A stretch of DNA of 64,000 bases, taken from the NCBI RefSeq assembly GCF_904846315.1, contig NZ_CAJHAF010000001.1:1364001-1428000 (forward strand), given 5' to 3'. This document shows positions 54,449-63,626 of the stretch, piece by piece (within the stretch, counting starts at the first letter, position 1; every line of letters starts with the position of its first letter). This DNA is from Psychrobacter jeotgali. GTDB taxonomy: Bacteria; Pseudomonadota; Gammaproteobacteria; Pseudomonadales; Moraxellaceae. Under the pieces are notes generated by a model. That model saw only the letters and a program-made list of their open reading frames with translations, searched no databases and was not told the origin of the DNA. The position numbers and the translations under genes were made by a program.

Positions 54449-55930
54449 ATGAGTTTACAAAACACAGCAGTCGCCCCTATTGACCGTGAGTATGAAATCA
54501 CTATCGTAAGATTCTTTACGATAATGGCTGTCGTTTGGGGCATCATCGGCATGAGTCTTGGTGTGTTCATTGCTTCACAGTTGGCGTGGCCAGCACTTAA
54601 CTTTGACATTCCATGGCTATCATTTGGTCGTCTAAGACCACTGCACACTAACGCCGTTATTTTTGCGTTTGGTGGTTGTGCCTTGTTCGCAACCTCTTAT
54701 TACATCGTCCAGCGGACTTGTAAAACTAGACTTTTTGCACCTTATCTGGCTTGGTTTACCTTCTGGGGTTGGCAAGCCGTTATTGTCGCAGCAGTTATTA
54801 CCCTGCCACTAGGTTTAACCTCTACTAAAGAATATGCAGAGCTCGAATGGCCTATTGATATTTTGATCGCTTTGGTCTGGATCTCATACGCTATTGTGTT
54901 CTTCGGTACGCTAATCAAGCGTAAAACGTCGCATATTTATGTAGCCAACTGGTTCTTTGCTGCCTTTATTATTACGATTGCTTTACTGCATATCGTAAAC
55001 AGCATGGCAATTCCTGTTAGCGCATTTAAGTCTTATTCACTGTTTGGCGGCGCAACCGACGCTATGGTGCAGTGGTGGTATGGTCATAACGCCGTAGGTT
55101 TTTATCTAACGGCAGCCTTCCTGGGAATGATGTATTACTTCGTTCCGGTACAGATTGGTCGTCCTATCTACTCGTATCGCTTATCTATCGTTCACTTTTG
55201 GGCATTGATTGCTTCATATATGTGGGCTGGTGGACACCATCTACATTATTCAGCGCTACCCGATTGGACTCAATCATTAGCAATGGTATTCTCTATTATT
55301 CTATTCGCACCTTCTTGGGGTGGTATGATTAACGGGGTACTTACCTTGTCAGGTAGCTGGGATAAACTGCGTACCGATCCGATCATTCGTTTCATGATTG
55401 TGGCATTATCATTCTATGCGATGTCCACGTTCGAAGGTCCGATGATGTCGATTAAGACGGTTAACGCCTTGTCTCATAATACTGATTGGACAGTAGGACA
55501 CGTACACTCAGGCGCTCTAGGTTGGGTTGGTATGATTACCATCGGCTCTTTATATGTGCTGTTACCTCGCATCTATAATAAGCCCAAAATGTACTCAATT
55601 AGTCTGATTACCACTCACTTTTGGCTAGCGACAGCAGGTACTATTTTCTACATCGTATCTATGTGGATCTCAGGTATTGGTCAAGGGATGATGTGGCTTG
55701 CTACTAACCCAGATGGTACTTTGGTATATAGCTTCGTTGATACGGTTGAGTTCTCACACTTGCCTTATATTGGTCGTGCTTTTGGTGGTTTCTTGTACGT
55801 CTCAGGTATGTTTGTTATGGCTTATAACTGCTATCGTACTGTCAAAATGCCAGAAGGTAAGCCTGTAGACGCTGCAGATCCAACTGATCATCACCCTAGT
55901 GTCGATAAGCCACAGACAGCTAACGTATAA
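54449..55930 (+). CDS. ccoN: Cytochrome c oxidase cbb3-type, subunit I
   Basis: Catalytic haem-copper subunit (493 aa) of the high-affinity cbb3 oxidase, an inner-membrane proton pump that reduces oxygen at low tension. Twelve helices are visible. The haem b ligand His is in [14 protein letters not shown] near residue 66. The copper-site histidines are in [13 protein letters not shown] and [14 protein letters not shown]. The C-terminal haem ligands are in [16 protein letters not shown] and the cross-linked Tyr in [22 protein letters not shown] precedes the ATG. It heads ccoN-ccoO-ccoQ-ccoP with nine bases to ccoO. Confidence 0.97.
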   Translation: MSLQNTAVAPIDREYEITIVRFFTIMAVVWGIIGMSLGVFIASQLAWPALNFDIPWLSFGRLRPLHTNAVIFAFGGCALFATSYYIVQRTCKTRLFAPYLAWFTFWGWQAVIVAAVITLPLGLTSTKEYAELEWPIDILIALVWISYAIVFFGTLIKRKTSHIYVANWFFAAFIITIALLHIVNSMAIPVSAFKSYSLFGGATDAMVQWWYGHNAVGFYLTAAFLGMMYYFVPVQIGRPIYSYRLSIVHFWALIASYMWAGGHHLHYSALPDWTQSLAMVFSIILFAPSWGGMINGVLTLSGSWDKLRTDPIIRFMIVALSFYAMSTFEGPMMSIKTVNALSHNTDWTVGHVHSGALGWVGMITIGSLYVLLPRIYNKPKMYSISLITTHFWLATAGTIFYIVSMWISGIGQGMMWLATNPDGTLVYSFVDTVEFSHLPYIGRAFGGFLYVSGMFVMAYNCYRTVKMPEGKPVDAADPTDHHPSVDKPQTANV

Positions 55931-55939
55931 GGAGCGATC

Positions 55940-56578
55940 ATGGCTGGTATACCGCATGAAATTATTGAAAAAAATACAGGCTTGTTGGTCATTTTTATCG
56001 TTATTGCAATTAGCTTTGCAACGCTAGTTGAAATTGTTCCACTGATATATGATCAAAAAGGTCCTGAAGAGGGTGGCGTTAACGCTCCCCTACCTTCTAT
56101 GGAGCCTTGGACAGCGCTGGAATTTGAAGGTCGTGATATTTATATTCGTGAAGGGTGTCACGTCTGCCATACTCAAATGGTTCGTCCCTTGCGGGCTGAA
56201 GTTGAACGTTATGGTCCCTATTCGCGTGCTGCTGAGTCAACTTGGGATCATCCATTCTTATGGGGATCAAAACGTACTGGACCTGATCTTGCACGAGTTG
56301 GTGAGCGTTACTCTGATGATTGGCAAAAACAGCATCTGATAGACCCACGCTCACTAGTGCCTGAATCAGTGATGCCAGGTTTCCCTTGGTTAGCTACTAG
56401 CGAAGTCAATGGGGTAAAAGTTCAGGATAAAATGCGTTTATTCCGCGATCGTTTTGGGGTGCCTTATACTGAAGATGATATCGAGGGCGCTCCCGATGCG
56501 GTTCTTGGTGCTACTGAGCTTGATGCTTTAGTTGCTTATCTACAGCAGTTAGGTACCGCGATGGAAGGGCAGCGCTAA
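55940..56578 (+). CDS. ccoO: Cytochrome c oxidase cbb3-type, subunit II (mono-haem c)
   Basis: Membrane-anchored mono-haem cytochrome c (212 aa) passing electrons from CcoP to CcoN. One N-terminal helix ([20 protein letters not shown]) anchors it. The haem-binding motif is [12 protein letters not shown] near residue 73, and the axial Met is in [27 protein letters not shown] is standard. The stop TAA overlaps the ccoQ ATG by one base (TAATG), so translation is coupled. Confidence 0.97.
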   Translation: MAGIPHEIIEKNTGLLVIFIVIAISFATLVEIVPLIYDQKGPEEGGVNAPLPSMEPWTALEFEGRDIYIREGCHVCHTQMVRPLRAEVERYGPYSRAAESTWDHPFLWGSKRTGPDLARVGERYSDDWQKQHLIDPRSLVPESVMPGFPWLATSEVNGVKVQDKMRLFRDRFGVPYTEDDIEGAPDAVLGATELDALVAYLQQLGTAMEGQR

Positions 56579-56760
56579 TGGGTATTGGTGAATTACAAAC
56601 AATTGCGACCGTTTCTGCCTTTGTTGCCTTCGTAGGTGTTGCATGGTGGGCGTATTCGCCAAAAAACAAAAAACGCTTCGAAGAGGATGCAAAACTTGCG
56701 CTTGATGATGAGGATAAAGCCCCTGCATCTGACGAGCAGCGCAATAAGGATGAACGATGA
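56578..56760 (+). CDS. ccoQ: Cytochrome c oxidase cbb3-type, subunit CcoQ
   Basis: Small single-helix subunit (60 aa) that stabilises the cbb3 complex. The helix is ATVSAFVAFVGVAWWAYSPK and the tail is acidic and polar, with the standard YSPKNKKRFEEDA segment. It overlaps ccoO by one base at its start and ccoP by four bases (ATGA) at its end, typical of a tightly coupled operon. Confidence 0.93.
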   Translation: MGIGELQTIATVSAFVAFVGVAWWAYSPKNKKRFEEDAKLALDDEDKAPASDEQRNKDER

Positions 56761-57899
56761 CATTTTTTTGGAGTTCTTGGATTACCATACTAAGCATTGC
56801 ATGTTGGCTTGGTATCCTCGGCGTCTTATTATTTGTATTAAAATATAAACCAGATGTAGAAGAAGATGGTACGACTGGCCATGAATATGATGGTATCCGA
56901 GAATATGACAAACCGCTTCCTAAATGGTGGTTAGTCATCTTCTTCGGTAGTATTATATGGGGTGCGGCTTACTTTGTATTCTTTCCAGCTATTCAACCTG
57001 CGAGCTGGGATGGTATTGCTACCGTAGAAGTCGACGGTGAAACGGTGCCATGGAGCTCAAAAAACGAGCTCTTCAGCGAGCTTGAGAGTAACAACAAAGT
57101 ATTCACCGATAACTTTGAACAAAGTATCTTAGTAAAAGCTAATGCTACGGAAGCTACTGAAACTTTAAGTGCTTTGGCTTCTCTACAAACTACTATGCGC
57201 CGTAGCGAAGAGCCACCAGCGGATTTGCAAGATAAGATTGATGAAAAGATTGCAGAGCTTGCTCCTGCTGTCGAAAAGCTGGCGCAAAACCCGAATGCAC
57301 TGAAAGTTGGCAGTCGTTTGTTTTTACAGAACTGTGCAGTTTGTCATGGTTCTAACGCTAAAGGTGCTGTAGGCTATCCTAACCTAACCGATAATGATTG
57401 GTTATACGGCGGAGAAGCTGAGAATATCTTGACTACTCTACATAAAGGTCGTGTAGGTGGTATGGCAGCGTGGCGTGATCAGATCGGTGAAGACGGTATA
57501 CGTGCGGTAGCCGAATATGTATTGGCAATCTCAGGTAACCAGCTAAATTACGATCTTGATGAAACTAAGGTTGCACAAGGCAAGGTAATATTTAATGAGC
57601 CTACTAACTGTGTGCTGTGTCATGGTGAAGATGCGAAAGGCATGATTTCTACTGGTGCGCCCAACCTAACCAATGATATTTGGTTATATGGCGGCGATCG
57701 CGAAACCATTCGTGAAACCCTTCGTTATGGCCGTGCTGGGGTAATGCCTGAATGGCAAACTAAGCTAGGTAATGAGCGCATTATGTTGCTTGCTGCTTAT
57801 GTTTATTCATTGTCTGATAGAAGCAATCAAGCCAATAGTGACTCTGTAACGGCTTCGGCATCAAATGCGCCAAAGACAGAAGCAGCTATTGCCAATTAG
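56757..57899 (+). CDS. ccoP: Cytochrome c oxidase cbb3-type, subunit III (di-haem c)
   Basis: Di-haem cytochrome c (380 aa, longer than the common ~300) that accepts electrons from soluble cytochrome c. Two N-terminal helices are present (SWITILSIACWLGILGVLLFVL and PKWWLVIFFGSIIWGAAYFVF, each read in parts), the second with the conserved PLPKWW start. The haem motifs are NCAVCHGSNAKGAVGYPNL and NCVLCHGEDAKGMISTGAPNL, each followed by its Met ligand (GGMAAWR, AGVMPEWQ). A charged linker of about 75 residues lies before the first haem. A terminator follows 36 bases after the stop. Confidence 0.96.
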   Translation: MTFFWSSWITILSIACWLGILGVLLFVLKYKPDVEEDGTTGHEYDGIREYDKPLPKWWLVIFFGSIIWGAAYFVFFPAIQPASWDGIATVEVDGETVPWSSKNELFSELESNNKVFTDNFEQSILVKANATEATETLSALASLQTTMRRSEEPPADLQDKIDEKIAELAPAVEKLAQNPNALKVGSRLFLQNCAVCHGSNAKGAVGYPNLTDNDWLYGGEAENILTTLHKGRVGGMAAWRDQIGEDGIRAVAEYVLAISGNQLNYDLDETKVAQGKVIFNEPTNCVLCHGEDAKGMISTGAPNLTNDIWLYGGDRETIRETLRYGRAGVMPEWQTKLGNERIMLLAAYVYSLSDRSNQANSDSVTASASNAPKTEAAIAN

Positions 57900-58331
57900 C
57901 ATCATCTTTAAAACTTACTGTTAGTATTGTTCAAGAAAGGGAGAGCTGTTATTACAGTTCTCCTTTTTTATTATATTGATTCGTTTATCTAGATTACTTA
58001 TTGCTAAATTATCAATATTTATATTCATATAATGATTGTTTTTTAGGTTTTATTCCCCATTTATAAGGGGTAATGTTAAAATAAGTAAATATCCGTTCTT
58101 CAGTTTATGGTAACGACTTAATTTAATAATCATTTAGGCATAGATGGCTATTAAATCAAGTAATTGTAACCTTAACTTGTCATTTTTAGATTCTTTTGCA
58201 TAAGCAAAGTCCTTATGTATAGCACCTTTTGTTTAATGACAATGATTACATCGAGAGTTAGATATCTAGTTCTATAATGGGTATTTTTATCCATGCCAGC
58301 AGACTGATTCTTTTTTTAAAGAGGCAAGTTT
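57900..58331. other. Intergenic region between ccoP and ccoG
   Basis: About 430 bases that begin with the terminator listed next. The rest is AT-rich, with a small CCCC/GGGG hairpin near 58055-58071 and no supported gene. It presumably contains a promoter for ccoG; none is clear. Confidence 0.4.
57936..57969 (+). terminator. Terminator of ccoNOQP
   Basis: AAGGGAGAGCTGT and ACAGTTCTCCTTT form a stem with one G-U pair and a four-base loop, followed by a run of T's, starting 37 bases past the ccoP stop. Confidence 0.85.
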
Positions 58332-59741
58332 ATGTCAGCACAACCCCCTAATCGGATACCAGTTCACGAAGTTGACATGAATGCTAACAAGAAACGCGTT
58401 CATCCTAGATTCGTAACCGGTTTTTATCAAAATATTCGTGTCATCACTATGTATGCGCTTTTGGCAGCATTCTTACTACTACCCTGGTTACGCTATCATG
58501 GCAGACAGGCGATTTGGTTTGATGTGCCCTCGCAGCATTACTATATTTTTGGCATGACGTTTTTGACGCAGGATTTTTATTTCATTGCCGCCTTCGCCAT
58601 TATTGCCGCTTTCACTTTATTTATGGTAACGGTTTATGCAGGGCGTGTATGGTGCGGTTATGCTTGCCCGCAGACGATATGGACACATTTATACCAACAT
58701 GTTGAAAAGTGGGTGCTTGGTGATCGAAATAAACGTATTAAGTTCGATAAATCACCTATGGGTCCAAAAAAAATCTCTAAGCGTTTATTAATATATTTTA
58801 TTTGGTTTGTCTTTTCAGTGATTACAGCAGCGACTTTTGTCAGCTATGTGGCTGGAACTGAATACCTATATGGTAGCTGGCAAATGCTAGGGTTTATTCC
58901 CTTTCCAGACTGGCCTACTTGGGTTTGGGTATCGATGTTTATCTTTACTTTTGCTACTTATGCCAATGCCGGCTATATGCGTGAGCAAATGTGTATCCAG
59001 ATCTGTCCTTATGGACGTTTCCAAAGCGTAATGTTCGATAAAGATACTCTAATTGTCTCTTATGATTACGACCGCGGCGAACCTCGTGGCCCACGCAAAA
59101 AAGGGACTAACCCTGATGACTTAGGCGATTGTATTGAATGCCAAATGTGTGTGCAAGTTTGCCCTACGGGTATTGATATTAGAGATGGACTGCAAGTTGC
59201 CTGTATTCAATGTGCTGCTTGTATTGATGCCTGTAATGAGATTATGGATAAAGTGGGCTATCCACGCGGATTGATTAGATATACTACTGAGCGGCAATTG
59301 GCTGAAAAAGAGCCTAGCCGGGTCTTGCGCCCTCGCCTATTTGCCTATTTAGCATTGCTGACAATACTATGTGCTGGCCTTATTTATGCTTTAACTGATC
59401 GGGTTCCGTTAGAGATTGATATTCGCCGTGACCGTAATCAGCTCTCCTCTATGAATGCTCAAGGTATGATCGAGAACAGCTATATAGTCAAGCTAACTAA
59501 CAAAACTCAAGATGCACATACTTATGAGATTACTTTAGAACCGCAGGATGGTTTAAGTCTACAGCTTCGCTTCAATGATGTGCCGCTTGAGCCTGGCGAA
59601 AGCTTTGATATGCCTGTAAGTATTTATGGCGATCCTGACATCATCGAACCTGGTCAGACGCCTGTTATTTTAAGCGTTTCTAGTGAAGATGGTAAATATA
59701 ATGTCAGTAAGCAAAATATCTTTACCACTCAAGGTCAGTAA
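58332..59741 (+). CDS. ccoG: Cytochrome c oxidase accessory protein CcoG (cupric reductase, two-cluster ferredoxin)
   Basis: Membrane iron-sulfur protein (469 aa) that reduces copper for cbb3 assembly in characterised relatives. Helices are near residues 34-50, 75-105, 155-175, 190-210 and 335-355. CGYACPQTIWTHLYQ is the conserved FixG opening. Two 4Fe-4S sets lie in LGDCIECQMCVQVCPTGIDI and ACIQCAACIDACNEIMDKVG. The C-terminal 120 residues form a periplasmic Ig-like domain (YIVKLTNKTQDAHTYEITLE). A 186-base gap with a hairpin separates it from fixH. Confidence 0.95.
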   Translation: MSAQPPNRIPVHEVDMNANKKRVHPRFVTGFYQNIRVITMYALLAAFLLLPWLRYHGRQAIWFDVPSQHYYIFGMTFLTQDFYFIAAFAIIAAFTLFMVTVYAGRVWCGYACPQTIWTHLYQHVEKWVLGDRNKRIKFDKSPMGPKKISKRLLIYFIWFVFSVITAATFVSYVAGTEYLYGSWQMLGFIPFPDWPTWVWVSMFIFTFATYANAGYMREQMCIQICPYGRFQSVMFDKDTLIVSYDYDRGEPRGPRKKGTNPDDLGDCIECQMCVQVCPTGIDIRDGLQVACIQCAACIDACNEIMDKVGYPRGLIRYTTERQLAEKEPSRVLRPRLFAYLALLTILCAGLIYALTDRVPLEIDIRRDRNQLSSMNAQGMIENSYIVKLTNKTQDAHTYEITLEPQDGLSLQLRFNDVPLEPGESFDMPVSIYGDPDIIEPGQTPVILSVSSEDGKYNVSKQNIFTTQGQ

Positions 59742-59770
59742 GCACTTGATAAGCTTTGTTTACAGTTTTG

Positions 59771-59805
59771 GCTGCTAGGTATGCTCATTTGAGTCGCCTA
59801 GCAGC
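59771..59805 (+). terminator. Hairpin after ccoG, possible terminator
   Basis: GCTGCTAGG (59771-59779) and CCTAGCAGC (59797-59805) form a perfect nine-base stem with a 17-base loop. No T-run follows, so termination is uncertain; the stem could instead protect the ccoG message. Confidence 0.5.
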
Positions 59806-59926
59806 ATGTTAGTATTCAAGCTATACTGATTTTATTTATGTGTTATTAAATATTCTAAATTTAACAGTGACAATTATAAATTATCTCATTTAATAAGCGC
59901 ATTATTTCATTATCTATAGGTATATT

Positions 59927-60517
59927 ATGTCTACACCCACTCAATCACCAAACTTTAAACATCAAGACAGTCAGCCTTGGTATAAGAATTACATGGTGAT
60001 TATCTTTGTTATTGGGCTACCTGCCTTTGTAGTGGTAGCTTGTATATTCTTTGTTTATTATTCCTATCAAATCCGTGATAGTGTAGTGCGTGATGACTGG
60101 TATATGGACGGCAAAACCTTATATCACGATGTCTCTAGAGACAAACTTACTCACGATCTAGACCTTCGAGGCGAGATGCAGATCTCCGATAAGGGCGATG
60201 TGATTTTTTATTTAAACTATCCACAGCAAAGCTTGCAAACCGGTAAATTGCTAAATGGTGAACCTCTTGTTTATCCTGATAAGCTTGAATTATCTATATC
60301 CCATGCTACCGATATCAAAAAAGACCGTGATGCCATCCTGCAACACCAAGAAGGTAATAAATATATTGCTCATGTAGATATTGACCCTGTTAAAGCTAAA
60401 TATTATCTACAAGTCAGTAATGATGGCAAAAATGATTGGCGCATGCGTGATGAGGCTAGGTTGCCGCGTCCAGAAGTTAATTTTAAACCGTTACCTGTTT
60501 TTGAGAAAAACAGCTAG
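59927..60517 (+). CDS. FixH family protein
   Basis: Membrane-anchored protein (196 aa) of the FixH/CcoH family, which takes part in cbb3 oxidase assembly. One helix near residues 21-47 (YMVIIFVIGLPAFVVVACIF begins it) is followed by a periplasmic beta-sandwich domain (DWYMDGKTLYHDVSRDKL..). The DDWYxxGKxLNxxxxRD-type pattern is typical. It lies downstream of ccoG, as is usual, though ccoI and ccoS, which often follow, are not in this window. The terminator at 60546-60573 closes the cluster. Confidence 0.9.
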   Translation: MSTPTQSPNFKHQDSQPWYKNYMVIIFVIGLPAFVVVACIFFVYYSYQIRDSVVRDDWYMDGKTLYHDVSRDKLTHDLDLRGEMQISDKGDVIFYLNYPQQSLQTGKLLNGEPLVYPDKLELSISHATDIKKDRDAILQHQEGNKYIAHVDIDPVKAKYYLQVSNDGKNDWRMRDEARLPRPEVNFKPLPVFEKNS

Positions 60518-60545
60518 CCGTAATGATACTCACCTACCCTTCAAT

Positions 60546-60573
60546 AAAAAACCAGCTCATAAGCTGGTTTTTT
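60546..60573. terminator. Bidirectional terminator between fixH and ttcA
   Basis: AAAAAACCAGCT and AGCTGGTTTTTT form a perfect twelve-base stem with a four-base loop. The A-run and T-run make it usable from both sides. Confidence 0.9.
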
Positions 60574-60629
60574 ATTACAGTTGATTAAATATCTAGATAA
60601 TCTCTATGAAGTTCGTTTTCCTTATAACT

Positions 60630-61751
60630 TTAAAGCACAGGATTAATAGTAGGAATTTTTTGCGGAGTACCCTGACTTTCTGCGTCTCTATGCGGAGAGT
60701 TAGAACTATTATTAGCATTAGCAAATTTAGGATTATAAGTTTGAGTCTCTGGTGCTACTGGCAAACCAATCTCAGCCAGACTTTGAGTTTGTCCAGCCTG
60801 AATATTATCCCCTTCAAACAGACGCTCGTTATCATCACGATCTAAACTAAGCCGCTCAAAATCAAATAGCTCTCTGTCTGCTAGCTGGGAGGGCGCTACA
60901 TTTTGCATGGCCTTAAAGATAGACGCCAGTCGCTGCGGATGGGCATCATCCCATTCGCGTAGCATGTCGTTAATAATAGCGCGTTGCAGATTGGTCTGGC
61001 TGCCACACAAGTTACACGGAATAATAGGGAACTCTTTTAAACGAGCGTACTCAATAATATCTTTTTCTTCGACGTAAGCTAAAGGACGAATCAAGATATT
61101 TTGTTTATCATCACTTAGCAGTTTAGGCGGCATGGATTTAAGCGCCCCACCATGAAATAGGTTTAAGAAAAAAGTAGCGAGCATATCATCACGATGATGA
61201 CCAAGCGCAACTTTAGTCGCGCCAATTTGTTTAGCAAATCCATATAATGAGCCACGGCGTAGACGGGAACAGGCAGAACAATAAGTTTTACCCGCTGGAA
61301 CCACGCTTTTGACAATGCTATAAGTGTCTTTTTCTAGAATATAGTGGGCAATACCCTGCTGATTAAGATATTCAGGTAAAACATCTTCGGGGTAACCAGG
61401 CTGTTTTTGGTCTAAATTGACCGCCACCACATCAAAGCTAATCGGAGCAATGCGCTTCAATAGTAGCAATATATCTAGCAAAGTATAACTGTCCTTACCG
61501 CCTGAAATACAGACCATAATGACGTCGCCTTCTTCGATCATATTAAAATCACGAATAGCCCACGAAACTTGACGACGCAGCTTTTTTTGAAGTTTACGAA
61601 AGTGTGCCGATTCCAGGTTTTTATTTTCTGTAGCCACTTTTCCAGTAGCTTTCTCATTACTATTAGCTACTTGTTGGTTATGGTTAGTATCTTCTGAACT
61701 ATCAGTAGCATAGGGTGCAAACTCGGGCACATACAAGGTAGCTGTGGTCAT
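60630..61751 (-). CDS. ttcA: tRNA 2-thiocytidine(32) synthetase TtcA
   Basis: PP-loop ATPase that thiolates cytidine 32 in tRNA (373 aa; E. coli TtcA is ~311). The ATP loop is [20 protein letters not shown] near residues 79-98. The iron-sulfur-cluster cysteines are in [19 protein letters not shown] and [14 protein letters not shown], as in all TtcA proteins. Both ends are longer than usual: about 45 polar residues at the N-terminus and about 60 Asn/Gln/Ser-rich residues at the C-terminus, which look disordered. It is divergent from queC across a 244-base gap. Confidence 0.94.
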   Translation of the reverse strand: MTTATLYVPEFAPYATDSSEDTNHNQQVANSNEKATGKVATENKNLESAHFRKLQKKLRRQVSWAIRDFNMIEEGDVIMVCISGGKDSYTLLDILLLLKRIAPISFDVVAVNLDQKQPGYPEDVLPEYLNQQGIAHYILEKDTYSIVKSVVPAGKTYCSACSRLRRGSLYGFAKQIGATKVALGHHRDDMLATFFLNLFHGGALKSMPPKLLSDDKQNILIRPLAYVEEKDIIEYARLKEFPIIPCNLCGSQTNLQRAIINDMLREWDDAHPQRLASIFKAMQNVAPSQLADRELFDFERLSLDRDDNERLFEGDNIQAGQTQSLAEIGLPVAPETQTYNPKFANANNSSNSPHRDAESQGTPQKIPTINPVL

Positions 61752-61995
61752 AAATTACTCAATATTTTCGATAAGGTATTTGCAATAAGACCGCTTAAGA
61801 TTAAGGCGTATTATCTTATTATAAGTGGTGGCGATTATAACAAAATTTGCTAACAGATTGAAAATATAGCATTAAACCATTCTGCTCTATCTATTATGGT
61901 ACTGCATGGTTTTGTAATAAGCATAATTTCGCTAAATTTGCTAAAATAGCGATTTTTACTCATTAACGAATTACTCATTAACCAAAGATGCTCTT

Positions 61996-62778
61996 ATGAC
62001 CACTCACATTCCTCAATCACACACCTCTAACCCAGAATCAAACAGCGATAATATGAATAATAAACATCAAAACGCTGTGGTACTACTATCAGGCGGTCTT
62101 GATTCTGTCACTTGTTTGTACTGGGCCAAAGCGCGTTACGCCTCTGTGACCGCCGTTAGTTTTAATTATGGTCAACGCCATAATAGCGAGCTGGTCGCTG
62201 CTAAAAATATTGCAGAAACTGCGGAGGTTAGCCATCGCATTATCGATATCGACATTGCCCAACTCGGCGGCTCATCTTTGACCGATCACAGCATGATTGT
62301 GCCCGATGGGGATACCAATAAATTCCCTAATAAAAAGTATGATGAGATCGATAACGACACTATTCCAAATACCTATGTACCGGCACGTAATACCATATTT
62401 TTATCTTACGCTCTAGCCGTTGCTGAGGTGACTGATGCCAACCATATCGTTATTGGGGTGAGCTCCGTAGATTATTCAGGCTATCCTGATTGCCGACCTG
62501 AATATATTGATGCCTTTGAAAAAATGGCTAACCTGGCGACCAAAGCCGGGGTAACTGGTCATCATTTAGCTATTCAGACCCCTTTGCAGCATCTGTCTAA
62601 GGCCAAAACTATTGAGCTGGGACTGTCATTAGGAATAGATTATGGGCAAACGATTTCTTGCTATAAAGCGGATGCAAATGGGCGTGCTTGCGGAGTATGC
62701 GATAGCTGCGCTCTTCGTCGCCAAGGTTTTGCTCAGGCCGGAGTCGCTGACCCTACTCATTATCAGCTCGCTAAATAA
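61996..62778 (+). CDS. queC: 7-cyano-7-deazaguanine synthase QueC
   Basis: ATP-dependent enzyme (260 aa) converting 7-carboxy-7-deazaguanine to preQ0 in queuosine synthesis. The PP-loop is VVLLSGGLDSVTCLYWAK near residues 28-45. FNYGQRHNSEL, YVPARNTIFLSYALAVAEV and GVSSVDYSGYPDCRPEYIDAF are standard. The zinc-site cysteines are in CYKADANGRACGVCDSC. The first 25 residues are polar and dispensable-looking; an internal ATG at residue 20 might also serve. No preQ1 riboswitch is visible upstream. Confidence 0.95.
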   Translation: MTTHIPQSHTSNPESNSDNMNNKHQNAVVLLSGGLDSVTCLYWAKARYASVTAVSFNYGQRHNSELVAAKNIAETAEVSHRIIDIDIAQLGGSSLTDHSMIVPDGDTNKFPNKKYDEIDNDTIPNTYVPARNTIFLSYALAVAEVTDANHIVIGVSSVDYSGYPDCRPEYIDAFEKMANLATKAGVTGHHLAIQTPLQHLSKAKTIELGLSLGIDYGQTISCYKADANGRACGVCDSCALRRQGFAQAGVADPTHYQLAK

Positions 62779-62955
62779 CGTTAAAAGTAAGAACTTTGTA
62801 ATTATAATAAACAATATTAAATAAGTATCGAACGATAGAGATTTAAACATAAGCGTAACAATTGCTTGCATCAATACAGCATTAGCATGGTGTTTTTGCT
62901 GGCGATAATTGTTATCGTATTAAACTCTGTATTTATGATAATTAAGAGGACATCT

Positions 62956-63285
62956 ATGAAGCTGTTGCAAATCCTACCTTTAGCACTAGTTGGTCTGGTT
63001 GCTATGCCGCAAGCTAATGCAGTTGACATCAAGCAAAGTAATATCAACCAGTGTATTGAAGGCGCGGTTAAATATAAAGTTGCTGATCGCAGTACCGCCT
63101 CTAAGCTCTGCAACTGTACCATTAATGTCCGTAGCAACATGACCATCGGACAGATGTGGGAAATTGAGAGTTATGCCCAAAACAAAAAGGACCCTTCAGG
63201 TCTGCCCTATGTTAAAAAGATGCAGAATGACTTGCAGCAATGCACAGTTGGATTAGATCTAAAACAGCCTCAAAAACCTTCTTAA
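62956..63285 (+). CDS. Small secreted protein with four cysteines, unknown function
   Basis: Exported protein of 109 aa that I do not recognise. ATG at 62956 is chosen because AGAGGA lies five bases before it; the frame is open further upstream but lacks a ribosome site. A signal peptide (MKLLQILPLALVGLVAMPQANA) ends with ANA, so cleavage after residue 22 leaves about 87 residues. The mature part has four cysteines (NQCIEG, KLCNC, QQCTV), a spacing suited to one or two disulphides or to a metal, and is otherwise polar and helical. It is a single gene between queC and the peroxiredoxin. Confidence 0.72.
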   Translation: MKLLQILPLALVGLVAMPQANAVDIKQSNINQCIEGAVKYKVADRSTASKLCNCTINVRSNMTIGQMWEIESYAQNKKDPSGLPYVKKMQNDLQQCTVGLDLKQPQKPS

Positions 63286-63626
63286 ATTTTTTCCAATTTA
63301 GTATGAGCTAGCACTGGACTAGAACCCAGTCTAAATCAATAATGCTATAGGACTGAAACTGAGGTGTTTTACTCGGCTAATATAGCCCAGTAATGTATCA
63401 TTTAAGATACCAATAATTAAAGACTGACCATTGTCAGTCTTTTTTTGTTGTCAGCAGTTGCCAATAAAGAGCCAAAGTGTAAGACTAAGGAAGTCCTCCA
63501 TTCAGAGAATAATATTCTCAACTAGATTTATCATAATGCTTTTTGTCATGTTTTTCGTCCTATATTGACTACTTAGAATAGACTTTCAATCAGCTTTAAT
63601 CACTTTAAAATAATAAGGATATACTA
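63286..63626. other. Intergenic region before the peroxiredoxin gene
   Basis: About 340 bases. It holds one clear terminator (listed separately), a small CTGG/CCAG hairpin near 63313-63329, and AT-rich sequence with the AAGGA site (63615-63619) for the next gene. Nothing else is supported. Confidence 0.45.
63419..63446 (+). terminator. Rho-independent terminator after the secreted-protein gene
   Basis: AAAGACTGAC and GTCAGTCTTT form a perfect ten-base stem with a four-base loop, followed by a T-run; 134 bases past the stop. Confidence 0.88.

Noticed and set aside
61752..61995. Possible preQ1 riboswitch before queC
   Set aside because: Only a five-base CGCTA/TAGCG stem was found; none of the preQ1 core sequence is present.
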